From Roseobacter sp. SK209-2-6 (GTDB lineage: Bacteria; Pseudomonadota; Alphaproteobacteria; Rhodobacterales; Rhodobacteraceae): a stretch of 64,000 bases of DNA. Numbering within the stretch: position 1 is the first letter of the stretch; each line of letters starts with the position of its first letter. Made by a program: the position numbers and the translations under genes. The stretch lies in contig NZ_AAYC01000005.1 in the NCBI RefSeq assembly GCF_000169455.1, positions 220,887-284,886 of the forward strand, written 5' to 3'. The notes below the pieces were generated by a model that was given only the letters and a program-made list of their open reading frames with translations, ran no database searches and had not been told where the DNA came from. This document shows, piece by piece, positions 1 to 7,570 of this stretch.

Positions 1-339
1 CTTGCGGCCCGCCGCCTTCGCCTTGGCAACCACACGCTGTGCTTCCGCTACCGTGGTGGCCAGCGGCTTTTCGACAAAGACATGGGCACCACCCTCCATC
101 GCCGCGCAAGCGTAGTCTGCGTGGCTGTCTGAATAGGTGGCGATGACCGCCAAATCCGGCGTCATCTCAGCCAGGGCCGTTTGGAAATCCTTGAAGATCG
201 GATAGCCCTGCAATTCAGGATGATCGGTCTGGCCGGAGCGGTTGACCAGAGCAACGATTTCAGAGGCAGGGTTTCTGTGATGCGCCAAGGCATGGGAGAG
301 ACCCATATTGCCAAGGCCAGCGATCAAAACACGGGTCAT
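1..339 (-). CDS. Gfo/Idh/MocA-family oxidoreductase, N-terminal part (cut by window edge)
   Basis: The reading frame is open from the ATG at 339 to the window edge, giving 113 residues. They begin MTRVLIAGLGNMGLSHALAH, which contains the GxGxMG nucleotide-binding turn of the Rossmann fold. Further on, about residues 88-92, is a VEKPLA motif, the EKP signature of the Gfo/Idh/MocA family. Members are NAD(P)-dependent sugar or sugar-acid dehydrogenases. An AGGAGGTG ribosome binding site lies 5 nt before the ATG. The gene follows two sugar permease genes on the same strand, so it probably acts on the imported sugar or a derivative. The C-terminal substrate domain is outside the window, so the substrate cannot be judged. 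Confidence 0.88.
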   Translation of the reverse strand, partial: MTRVLIAGLGNMGLSHALAHHRNPASEIVALVNRSGQTDHPELQGYPIFKDFQTALAEMTPDLAVIATYSDSHADYACAAMEGGAHVFVEKPLATTVAEAQRVVAKAKAAGRK

Positions 340-463
340 GGGGCACCTCCTATGAGCAGCTTCGTCGCAAAGACCCGCGGGGTGGCGCAATCGCGGCGCC
401 CCAGGGGGGCGGGTCGGCGCGGCCCGGCCTTAATGCCGGGCAACATCGTGGTTTCAAGTGCAT

Positions 464-610
464 TGCTCATTTCACCGCTCCCAGCCCCCCGGATCACAAG
501 ACCGGGGCGCTTGCGGCCCAGGCAACGCCCGTCCGCCCCTATGTGCGGACGTTTCGATTCCGCCCGCGGATGGGCCCTGCCCTTTTGCTGCGATATGCTC
601 ATTTCACCGC
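464..610. repeat. 15-bp direct repeat flanking a 117-bp hairpin-rich spacer
   Basis: The 15 bases at 464-478 (TGCTCATTTCACCGC) recur exactly at 596-610, where they form the last codons and stop of the permease gene. The copy at 464 lies in the spacer before the oxidoreductase gene. Between the copies is an inverted repeat at 530-551 (CGTCCGC and GCGGACG arms, 8-nt loop). Just downstream on the minus strand is a second one at 423-440 (CCCGGC/GCCGGG). The layout looks like a local duplication or small insertion with a duplicated flank. No gene is supported in 340-598. Confidence 0.6.
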
Positions 611-1438
611 CCCCGAGGTCAGTCCACGGATCAGCTGGCGCGAAAAAATCACGTAGAGCAGCAGCACCGGCAGGATTGCCATGCTCAGCGCCGAGAGAAC
701 CGCGTTCCAGTCGGTCACGAACTGGCCGATGAAGACCTGACTACCGAGCGTAAGCGTCTTGACCTCCTCTGCCGGGGCCAGGATCAGCGGGAACCAGAGA
801 TCATTCCAGATCGGGATCATGTTGAAGACCGCAACCGTGGCCAGCGCCGGGCGCACCAGCGGCAGCACGATACGGCCAAAGATGGTGTATTCGCTGAGGC
901 CATCAATCCGGGCGGCATCTTTCAAATCGTTTGAAACCTGCCGCATAAATTCGCTGAGGATAAAGACTGCCAGCGGCAGCCCCTGCGCGGTATAGACCAG
1001 GATCAGTGCCCAAAGCGTGTTGACCAGCCCGGTTGAGACCATCAGATCCAGGATCGCAACCGTGCCGATGCGGATCGGGATCATGATCCCCAGCGCCAGA
1101 TAAAGCCCCATCAGCAGATTGCCACGAAAGCGGTACTCGCTGAGGGCAAAGGCCGCCATGGCTCCAAAAAGCAGCACCAGTGCCAGCGAGGCAACGGTGA
1201 CGATCAATGAATTCTGAAAGTAGAGGAAGAAATCCCCCTGTTTCAGAACGGTCTGGTAGCCGACCAGCGAAAAGCTCTCTGCATCCGGCAGCGCCAGGGG
1301 TTCTCGGAAGATCTTTTTACGGGTCTTGAAGCTGTTGATCAGGATCACAAAGACCGGGAACAGGGCGATCAGCGTATAGAGGATCAGCGCCCCATGCATG
1401 GCCAGGGTGTTGAAGGGTCTTTTGCGTGCGGAACTCAT
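599..1438 (-). CDS. Carbohydrate ABC transporter permease, MalG type
   Basis: Product of 279 aa, starting MSSARKRPFN at the ATG at 1438. The frame is open further upstream to 1657, but that extension lies wholly inside the preceding permease gene and is unlikely. The sequence shows about six hydrophobic segments. Near residues 180-200 is the EAA-loop region (DAARIDGLSEYTIFGRIVLP) that contacts the ATPase. The ending (RQLIRGLTSGAVK) is typical of MalG/LacG permeases (ABC-2 membrane component of CUT1 importers). It lies 10 nt after the MalF-type gene and acts with it and the binding protein upstream. No ATPase gene is in the window; it may lie to the left beyond the oxidoreductase or elsewhere. 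Confidence 0.9.
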   Translation of the reverse strand: MSSARKRPFNTLAMHGALILYTLIALFPVFVILINSFKTRKKIFREPLALPDAESFSLVGYQTVLKQGDFFLYFQNSLIVTVASLALVLLFGAMAAFALSEYRFRGNLLMGLYLALGIMIPIRIGTVAILDLMVSTGLVNTLWALILVYTAQGLPLAVFILSEFMRQVSNDLKDAARIDGLSEYTIFGRIVLPLVRPALATVAVFNMIPIWNDLWFPLILAPAEEVKTLTLGSQVFIGQFVTDWNAVLSALSMAILPVLLLYVIFSRQLIRGLTSGAVK

Positions 1439-1448
1439 AGGCTTTTCC

Positions 1449-2363
1449 TCACAGCTGGTAGCGGCGCATCCGGGTCTGGATGCCAAAGAGATAGATACAG
1501 ACCCCGACAAGAATGATCGCGAACATGGCACCGGCAATGGCCGCGCCCATATGCGGGTCCCCAAGCTGGAGCTGAAAGCCAAAGAAGGTGCGATACATGA
1601 AGGTGCCCAGGATGTCGGTTGAGAAATCCGGCCCCGCCAGCGCCCCCTGGGCGGCATAGATCAGGTCGAAAGCATTGAAATTGCCCACGAATGTCAGGAT
1701 CGAGATGATCCCGATAGAGGGCAGGATCAAGGGCAGCTTGATCTTCCAGAAGGCGGACATGCCAGTAATGCCGTCGATCTCTCCGGCCTCCAGGATTTCC
1801 TCCGGGATGGTCAATAGCGCCGCATAGATCAGCATCATCGGGATGCCGACAAACTGCCAGACAGAGATCAGCGCCAGCGTGGTCAGCGCATACTCTTCTT
1901 TGCCCAGCCAGGGCGCAAAGAGCGACTTCAGCCCAACCGCATCCAGCATCGAGGGCGCGATGCCCCAGATCGGTGAGAGGATCAGCTTCCAGGCGAAGCC
2001 CACGATCACAAAGCTGAGAATGGTCGGAATGAAAATTGCGGAACGGTAGAGAGCGGCAAACCGCAGGCGCGGGTGGCTCAGCAGAGCTGCCAGCGCAATG
2101 CCGATCGGATTTTGCACCAGCATATGGATCAGGAAGAACCAGAAATTATTGCCCAGCGCGTTCCAGAATTGCTCTGACCAGATCGGATCCCCAAAGAGGG
2201 TCTGGAAATTCTGCAGGCCTGTGTAGACGCGCTCTTGGTCGATCTTGCTGTAAAGCGCCAGACGCAGCGTGTTGAACAACGGGAAGATCATCACGGCGGT
2301 GTAGATCAGAACGGCAGGTGCCAGAAAAACCAATATATGCCAGCGGGTTCGCGGCTTTTGCAT
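1449..2363 (-). CDS. Carbohydrate ABC transporter permease, MalF type
   Basis: Product of 304 aa with an N-terminal membrane helix (ILVFLAPAVLIYTAVMIFPL) and about six transmembrane segments. The EAA loop is visible near residues 190-215 (LEAGEIDGITGMSAFWKIKLP). This is the usual architecture of the first permease of CUT1-type sugar importers. It sits between the binding-protein gene and the MalG-type permease on the same strand, and a perfect hairpin lies just upstream. The neighbours (murQ, nagA, NagB-II-like) suggest GlcNAc, a chitin oligosaccharide or a muropeptide sugar as substrate. That is inference from context; the sequence itself does not fix specificity. Confidence 0.9.
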   Translation of the reverse strand: MQKPRTRWHILVFLAPAVLIYTAVMIFPLFNTLRLALYSKIDQERVYTGLQNFQTLFGDPIWSEQFWNALGNNFWFFLIHMLVQNPIGIALAALLSHPRLRFAALYRSAIFIPTILSFVIVGFAWKLILSPIWGIAPSMLDAVGLKSLFAPWLGKEEYALTTLALISVWQFVGIPMMLIYAALLTIPEEILEAGEIDGITGMSAFWKIKLPLILPSIGIISILTFVGNFNAFDLIYAAQGALAGPDFSTDILGTFMYRTFFGFQLQLGDPHMGAAIAGAMFAIILVGVCIYLFGIQTRMRRYQL

Positions 2364-2400
2364 GTTTCACTCCTGGCTGGAAAGTCGTCGGAATTCGAGT

Positions 2401-2424
2401 GGATGGCGCAGGGCTGCGCCATCC
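2401..2424 (-). other. Perfect intercistronic hairpin between binding-protein and permease genes
   Basis: GGATGGCGCAG at 2401-2411 and its exact complement at 2414-2424 form an 11-bp stem with a 2-nt loop as written. No U tract follows on the minus strand. Such a structure between a periplasmic binding-protein gene and its permeases commonly protects the upstream mRNA, so the binding protein is made in excess. Confidence 0.65.
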
Positions 2425-2451
2425 CGTGAGTGGTTTGGCCTGATTAGGCTG

Positions 2452-3720
2452 TTACTGCTGCGGTGCGTACCAGCTGGCCAGCCCGCTTTGCAGTTCCTTG
2501 CCCAGATCGGCAGGGGCAGAGGCGCCCTTGATCGCCGCGACAGAGGCGCCCCAGGTCTCATTCTCGAGGTTCGGGGTACCGCGCGACAGGATCTGATAGG
2601 TGGAGCGGATGGTCGACTCGCACTCACCCCGCCAGCTGACAAATTCCTTGGCTAGCGGATCGCTCAGCTCAACCGGGGTTTTCGACAGCGGGAAAAAACC
2701 TGGCAGCGCATTGCCAAAGATCGAAGCGAACTCGGGCGAGGCTACCCAAGAGAGGAAGGTCTTGGCCGCTTCCGGGTTGGCGGTGGCGGCATTCATACCG
2801 ATGCCGATGTCGGTGTGATCCGAGATATAGCAGGTGTCGCCGGCGGCCTGGACCGGTGGCTTGAAGGCGCCCATTTCAAAATCGGCTTGCGTGTTGAAGC
2901 CGGAAATCTCCCAGCTGCCCGCCGGATAGATCGCAGCCCGGCCCAGGGTAAAGAGGTTCTGGCTGTCCGGATAGGTCTGCGCCTCAAAACCGTCACCAAG
3001 GTAGGGGCCCCATTTCGCCAGCGTTTCATAGGGGGCGACCCAGGCCTCATCCGTCAGCTTCTGCTCCCCGGCGATCAGCGCCAGACGGCCCTCTTCGCCT
3101 TTCCAGTAGTTTGGACCAATGTTGTTGTAACCCATGGTGGCGGCTTCCCATTGGTCATTGGTGCCCATGGCCATCGGGATATAGCTGCCGTCCTCGCGGA
3201 TCTTCTCAAGCGCAGCAAAGAACTCCTCTTCTGTTTCCGGCACTGCCAGCTCCAGCTCCGCAAAGGCTTCCTTATTGTAAATGAACCCATGGATCACAGA
3301 TGCCATAGGTACGCAGAAGCTGGCGGAGCCATCGTCGGTCTGCCAGGCGGATTTCGCCACGTCGGAGAAGTTCCCCATTGCCGCCAGATCTGCCAGGTTG
3401 CTCAGTCGGCCCGCTTCATAAAGCGCCAAGGAAGCATCAAAGGGGCGGCAGGTGATCAGATCACCAGCAGAGCCCGCCTCCAGTTTCGAGTTCAGCACCG
3501 CATTATATTCCGCCGGGGCCGAAGGGGTGAATTTCACCTTGATACCGGGATGCTTGGCCTCAAATGCCGGGATGATCTTGTCCTGCCAAAGGGTCAGGTC
3601 ATCATTGCGCCAGCTTTCGATTGTCAATGTGACGTTCTCAGCACTGGCGGCCGCCCCCAGCAGAACTCCGCTAGCGAGCGCCGTTGCGGCCAGTGCCTTT
3701 GACATAAATTTCTGTTTCAT
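2452..3720 (-). CDS. Sugar ABC transporter substrate-binding protein
   Basis: Product of 422 aa starting MKQKFMSKALAATALASGVL, with a Sec signal peptide whose likely cleavage is after AAASA (about residue 27). The mature part begins ENVTLTIESW, typical of family 1 solute-binding proteins (MalE/UgpB-like), and carries the LxxxYxAG-like segment near residue 105. It should capture the sugar in the periplasm and deliver it to the two permeases downstream. An AGGGAGGAAG sequence upstream of the ATG serves as ribosome binding site. murQ lies 34 nt upstream on the same strand, so transport and MurNAc-6-P cleavage are probably co-transcribed. The ligand is probably an amino sugar, by context only. 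Confidence 0.9.
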   Translation of the reverse strand: MKQKFMSKALAATALASGVLLGAAASAENVTLTIESWRNDDLTLWQDKIIPAFEAKHPGIKVKFTPSAPAEYNAVLNSKLEAGSAGDLITCRPFDASLALYEAGRLSNLADLAAMGNFSDVAKSAWQTDDGSASFCVPMASVIHGFIYNKEAFAELELAVPETEEEFFAALEKIREDGSYIPMAMGTNDQWEAATMGYNNIGPNYWKGEEGRLALIAGEQKLTDEAWVAPYETLAKWGPYLGDGFEAQTYPDSQNLFTLGRAAIYPAGSWEISGFNTQADFEMGAFKPPVQAAGDTCYISDHTDIGIGMNAATANPEAAKTFLSWVASPEFASIFGNALPGFFPLSKTPVELSDPLAKEFVSWRGECESTIRSTYQILSRGTPNLENETWGASVAAIKGASAPADLGKELQSGLASWYAPQQ

Positions 3721-3754
3721 ATTCTTCCTCCCTTTTTCTATTTTCTTGATAGGC

Positions 3755-4657
3755 TTACGTGGAATGCAGGTCGCGCAGGCGATCCAGGACAGGTCTCAGA
3801 TGCCCACGGCTCTGTGTGAGCTCGTTTTTTGCAGCAGCGTAGTCCTGCACACCTGCGGCCAGCAGGATTGCAATTTTGACATCGCCTTGCGCGTTTTGAA
3901 TGGCAACCTCTGCCTGATCAGCGGAAACCTCTGCAATCGTAGAAACAATGGATTTCGCGCGCTGGCGCAGTTTCGCATTATCCGCACGCAGATTGACCAT
4001 CATGCCATCATGGATATGACCCAATTCAAGCGCCATGAGCGTTGAAAGGCTGTTGAGAGCTATCTTCTGAGCCGTGCCCGCCCCCAGTCGTGTCGAGCCT
4101 GAAAGGACCTCTGGCGGGGTTGGTAGCAAAACCGGAAAATCACTCTCCTGAAGCAGTGCAGCCCCTGGGTTATTCGCTAAGGCCACAACTGGACATTTTG
4201 CATTGCGGGCTATGCGGGCCGCTTCCAAAGTATAGGGCGTAGAGCCGCTTGCCGAGACGGCAATCAGACAGTCAGCAGGCCCCAGATCCAAAAGCTCACC
4301 TTGCAAGGACGCGATGTCATCTTCAGTATCCCCGGGCATCTCCGCATTCTGGGGCACTCCACCAGCCATGAGAATTCGGATCTGATCAGCGGGAATTCCA
4401 AAGGTCCCCCCCAACTCCATGGCATCCGCTGCCGCCATCAACCCCGAGGACCCGGCAGCAGTGTAGAACAAGCGCCCGCCGCCACCAATCGCAGCAGCCA
4501 TGACTGTCGCAGCCGCACAAATCTGCGGCAACGCAGATAGCGCGGATTGAGCCGCCTCCCCCTGCGAGACCACCAACAGGCGCGCCGCCTCCAATTGCGG
4601 GCGCAGATCCAAGCCAGCAACCGAAGCATGTAACTTTTCCGTGTTCACCCCAGTCAC
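3755..4657 (-). CDS. murQ: N-acetylmuramic acid 6-phosphate etherase
   Basis: Product of 300 aa, the usual MurQ length. MurQ cleaves the D-lactyl ether of MurNAc-6-phosphate to give GlcNAc-6-phosphate and D-lactate in cell-wall recycling. The SIS fold shows at residues 58-72 (GGGGRLFYTAAGSSG) and near 134 (ASGSTPYT). The family signature PEVLSGSTRLGAGTAQK is at about 182-198. The usual lysine of the RxKAGTAQK segment is replaced by glycine here. It is the first gene of the leftward operon and faces the GlcNAc-kinase-like gene. The operator-like repeats in between suggest control by the GntR regulator at 5736. Its product feeds NagA at 7567. Confidence 0.93.
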   Translation of the reverse strand: MTGVNTEKLHASVAGLDLRPQLEAARLLVVSQGEAAQSALSALPQICAAATVMAAAIGGGGRLFYTAAGSSGLMAAADAMELGGTFGIPADQIRILMAGGVPQNAEMPGDTEDDIASLQGELLDLGPADCLIAVSASGSTPYTLEAARIARNAKCPVVALANNPGAALLQESDFPVLLPTPPEVLSGSTRLGAGTAQKIALNSLSTLMALELGHIHDGMMVNLRADNAKLRQRAKSIVSTIAEVSADQAEVAIQNAQGDVKIAILLAAGVQDYAAAKNELTQSRGHLRPVLDRLRDLHST

Positions 4658-4691
4658 ACGAATCCCTTTCTATCGAGCAGATTGGAGAAAC

Positions 4692-4708
4692 AATACCTTT
4701 AGAATACC
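4692..4708 (-). promoter_or_regulatory. Operator-like repeat AATACC-N5-AATACC in front of murQ
   Basis: AATACC occurs at 4692-4697 and 4703-4708, an 11-bp period (one helical turn). The reverse complement of the 17-bp unit closely matches the unit at 4816-4832 on the other side of the divergent promoter region. It lies 35-51 nt before the murQ start, a position suited to repression. The GntR-family regulator at 5736 is the natural candidate ligand. Binding is inferred. Confidence 0.55.
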
Positions 4709-4815
4709 AAAAGTCCAGATATTTTTAAATGGCATATGTTTTCACTCCCCCGAACCCCGCCAACAGACCAATTTCGCCCCAAAAAATCAAAAAATCCTCT
4801 TTTCGATCGGTTAAA

Positions 4816-4832
4816 GGTATTATATAGGTATT
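4816..4832 (+). promoter_or_regulatory. Operator-like repeat GGTATT-N5-GGTATT in front of the kinase gene
   Basis: GGTATT occurs at 4816-4821 and 4827-4832 with the same 11-bp period as the mirrored copy at 4692-4708. It ends 4 nt before the ATG at 4837, so a bound protein would block transcription or the ribosome binding region. The two mirrored copies suggest joint control of both divergent operons. Confidence 0.55.
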
Positions 4833-4836
4833 CCCC

Positions 4837-5739
4837 ATGGAGATGCTCAGCACCTATTCCACAATCGCCATTGATGGCGGAGGCACGAGATGCCGCCTGG
4901 CCCTCACCTATAGGGGTCAGAGCTTTTTTGTTGAGACCGGCTCCAGCAACATCTCTTCCGATTTCAACCTCGCCTGTCGCGAAATCGTGGCCGGGCTACG
5001 ACGCCTCTCTGATGCAAGTGGCCGCTCGCTTGAGGAGCTTTCCACCCTCCCAAGCTTCCTTGGACTAGCCGGCGCGGTTGGTGAAAAGACCTGTTCCAGG
5101 CTTTCCGAGGCGTTACCTTTGGAGCACTGCCTGATCCAGGACGATCGCAGCACAGCGTTGCGCGGCGCACTCGGTGTGAGTGATGGCGCCATTGCCCATT
5201 GCGGAACCGGCTCCTTTCTGGCCAGCCAGATCCACGGGCACCCCCGCATCATCGGCGGCTGGGGTGCCGTTTTGGGGGATGAGGCCTCTGCGCAGTGGCT
5301 GGGGCGCCGGGCGCTGACCCTCGCGCTGAATACCGCGGATAAGCTATTGGCGGCATCCGACCTTACAGAGCATCTGCTAGATCGCTTTGAAGACCCCGCT
5401 GGCATTGTCGAATTTGCGGCCCAAGCCAGCCCCGCCGCTTTCGGCAAGTTGGCCCCCAGCATTGCCGAACATGCGGAGCAGGGAGACACTCTTGCAATAG
5501 AACTCATGCAATCTGGTGCCCACTACCTTGCGACCTCACTGGAGAAAATCGGCTGGAAACCAGGATTGACGCTGTGCCTCACCGGCGGCCTTGGGCCGCA
5601 ATATGCGCCCTACCTTCCCAATGCGATGCAAAGCTGCCTGACCGCACCGCAGGGCGACCCGCTGGAAGGGGCAAAGCAACTGGCCCAGGAATACGCAAAA
5701 CAGCTGGCACGCGCAGGTAAGCTAAAGGAGCACATATGA
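4837..5739 (+). CDS. BadF/BadG/BcrA/BcrD-type ATPase, probable N-acetylglucosamine kinase
   Basis: Product of 300 aa with the ASKHA sugar-kinase fold. The phosphate-1 loop is IAIDGGGTRCRLAL (about residues 10-23). HCGTGSF near 125 and GGWGAVLGDEAS near 140-151 form the phosphate-2 region, and LTGGLGP near 250 the adenosine motif. These are the marks of BadF/BadG-type GlcNAc kinases such as human NAGK. It would phosphorylate GlcNAc or MurNAc entering by the ABC importer. The last codon overlaps the GntR gene by 4 nt (ATGA). An in-frame second ATG lies two codons in (4843). MurNAc kinase activity is an alternative, given the adjacent murQ. Confidence 0.82.
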   Translation: MEMLSTYSTIAIDGGGTRCRLALTYRGQSFFVETGSSNISSDFNLACREIVAGLRRLSDASGRSLEELSTLPSFLGLAGAVGEKTCSRLSEALPLEHCLIQDDRSTALRGALGVSDGAIAHCGTGSFLASQIHGHPRIIGGWGAVLGDEASAQWLGRRALTLALNTADKLLAASDLTEHLLDRFEDPAGIVEFAAQASPAAFGKLAPSIAEHAEQGDTLAIELMQSGAHYLATSLEKIGWKPGLTLCLTGGLGPQYAPYLPNAMQSCLTAPQGDPLEGAKQLAQEYAKQLARAGKLKEHI

Positions 5740-6491
5740 ATATCGCGGATTTTCTGGCTCCGGATGGCTGGCTCTTGCAAAGCAGTGGCCCACGCTATGT
5801 GCAGCTGCGCCACCGATTGGAGCAGGCCATTGCAGAAGAGGTTCTCCCTTCTAATAGCGCCCTGCCCCCGGAACGTGAGATCGCAGGCATTACCGGCCTA
5901 TCCCGTGTCACTGTACGAAAAGCCATCCAGGAACTGGTCGAAAAAGGTGTTGTTGAACAAAGGCAGGGGTCCGGCACTTTTGTGAGGGAGCCGCTTGCAC
6001 GCGTTGAGCAGTCCTTGACCAAGCTCACATCCTTTACCGAAGATATGCGACACCGGGGGGTCCAGACCTCCTCCACCTGGCTGGAACGCGGGGTATTTCT
6101 GGCCTCAGAGGAAGAGATTGAGACCCTGAACTTGGAAGCAGGCGCTTCGGTCTCTCGTATTCGTCGCCTGAGGCTGGCGGATGGTCACCCAATGGCGCTG
6201 GAACATGCGGCGCTTCCTTTGGACATTCTTCCCAATCCGATCGACATCACCAGCTCGCTCTATGACGTTCTGGATCAATCGGGCAACCGTCCCGTGCGCG
6301 CCCTGCAAAAGATCTCTGCCATCAATCTCGGCGCGGCAGAGGCAAATCTGTTGGGTGTTGCCGAGGGCACCGCCGGCCTGCGCATTCGGCGGATCTCCTT
6401 CCTGGAAAACGGGCGCACCGCAGAGCTGACACGCTCAGTCTATCGCGGCGACGCCTATGATTTTGTCGCGGAACTGCGCCTCACTCCCTGA
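5736..6491 (+). CDS. GntR-family transcriptional regulator with UTRA domain (NagR-like)
   Basis: Product of 251 aa. Residues about 20-85 are a GntR winged helix (LRHRLEQAIAEEVLPSNSAL, LSRVTVRKAIQELVEKGVVE, QGSGTFV). Residues about 105-245 form a UTRA ligand-binding domain (LERGVFLASEEEIETLNLE, SVSRIRRLRLADGHPMALE). UTRA regulators of this type (NagR, DasR, YvoA) bind phosphorylated amino sugars and release operators. The gene sits inside the operon it probably controls, overlapping the kinase gene by 4 nt. The mirrored GGTATT repeats at 4692-4832 are candidate operators. The inducer is likely GlcNAc-6-P or GlcN-6-P, by family knowledge. Confidence 0.88.
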   Translation: MNIADFLAPDGWLLQSSGPRYVQLRHRLEQAIAEEVLPSNSALPPEREIAGITGLSRVTVRKAIQELVEKGVVEQRQGSGTFVREPLARVEQSLTKLTSFTEDMRHRGVQTSSTWLERGVFLASEEEIETLNLEAGASVSRIRRLRLADGHPMALEHAALPLDILPNPIDITSSLYDVLDQSGNRPVRALQKISAINLGAAEANLLGVAEGTAGLRIRRISFLENGRTAELTRSVYRGDAYDFVAELRLTP

Positions 6492-6541
6492 ACCCCGGAT
6501 ATCAACACAGATTGATCCCGGCCCGTCAAAGGTTACAAAAC

Positions 6542-7570
6542 ATGCTGATTGCTGCCACGCAAATGCGACGAGAGATTGAGGAAATTCCTCTGGCTGTAGA
6601 ACGCCTTTTGAGTTCTGGGCAAATGACCATAGAAGACGCAGCTTCCGCGATCAGACAACAAGAGCCACAGCTGCTGCTGTCCGCTGCGCGCGGCTCTTCC
6701 GACCATGCCTGCAGTTACCTCAAATATGTCAGCGAAATCCTCCTGGGTTTGCCTATGGCCTCGGTCGGACCATCCGTGGCTTCAATTTACAACAGCCGCC
6801 TTATGCAAATGAACGCCTTGGCGATTTCGGTTTCGCAATCGGGGCAAAGCCCGGACATCCTGCACCTGACACAGTCGTTCCGTCGTGCGGGTAGTTTCAC
6901 CGTTGCAATCACCAATGATGCCTCCTCCCCCTTGGCCCGAGCCGCGCATCGGACGCTCGACATCGACGCAGGACCCGAACTCAGCGTTGCGGCCACAAAA
7001 ACCTTCGTCACCTCTTTGGTCGCAGGTCTGTGGTTGCTGGCAGAGCTGAAACAGGATCAACAGGTGCTGGCCGCTCTGCGACATTTACCAAGCCAGCTGG
7101 AAGCTGCGACGAGATGTGACTGGTCCGAGGCCGTCGATGCCCTTACCGGGGGCTCCCTGTTCACCTTGGGGCGCGGGCCGACCTTTGCCATCTCCAACGA
7201 AGCGGCGCTCAAGTTCAAGGAAACCTGCCAGATCCACGCGGAGAGCTATTCCAGCGCCGAAGTGTTGCATGGGCCGGTCTCTATCGTTGATCAGCATTTC
7301 CCGATCATTGCCTTTGCCGCGGCAGATGCCGCAGAGCAAACGATCTGCGAAGTGGCTGATCAACTGGCGCAAAAAGGCGCGCAGGTCTTTACCACCAGCA
7401 GCCATGTTACCAGCGCTAAAACCCTGCCCCATCAACGTACAGGGCATTGGCTCACAGATCCGATCGCCATCATTGTCTCTTTTTACGCAATGGTGGAACA
7501 GGTTGCTGTACAGGCCGGAGTGAACCCAGACGCCCCTCGGCACCTGAAGAAAGTCACGGAGACCCTATGA
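6542..7570 (+). CDS. SIS-domain protein, NagB-II-like glucosamine-6-phosphate deaminase
   Basis: Product of 342 aa from the ATG at 6542 (MLIAATQMRREIEEIP). The frame stays open to a TTG at 6512, but the ATG fits family N-termini better and has an AAAGG upstream. Two SIS domains are seen. The first includes SAARGSSDHACSYLKY and SVSQSGQSPDILH; the second includes LKFKETCQIHAESYSSAEVLHGP. The protein resembles the isomerase half of GlmS without the glutaminase domain, as in NagB-II/AgaS deaminases. Role: GlcN-6-P to fructose-6-P plus ammonia, following NagA. No classical NagB is nearby, which supports this assignment. Its stop overlaps nagA by 4 nt. Confidence 0.85.
   Translation: MLIAATQMRREIEEIPLAVERLLSSGQMTIEDAASAIRQQEPQLLLSAARGSSDHACSYLKYVSEILLGLPMASVGPSVASIYNSRLMQMNALAISVSQSGQSPDILHLTQSFRRAGSFTVAITNDASSPLARAAHRTLDIDAGPELSVAATKTFVTSLVAGLWLLAELKQDQQVLAALRHLPSQLEAATRCDWSEAVDALTGGSLFTLGRGPTFAISNEAALKFKETCQIHAESYSSAEVLHGPVSIVDQHFPIIAFAAADAAEQTICEVADQLAQKGAQVFTTSSHVTSAKTLPHQRTGHWLTDPIAIIVSFYAMVEQVAVQAGVNPDAPRHLKKVTETL

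Noticed and set aside
336..602. 88-codon minus-strand frame in the spacer before the oxidoreductase
   Set aside because: The sequence is hairpin-rich and low complexity, and the frame overlaps the permease stop and the oxidoreductase start without a ribosome binding site.
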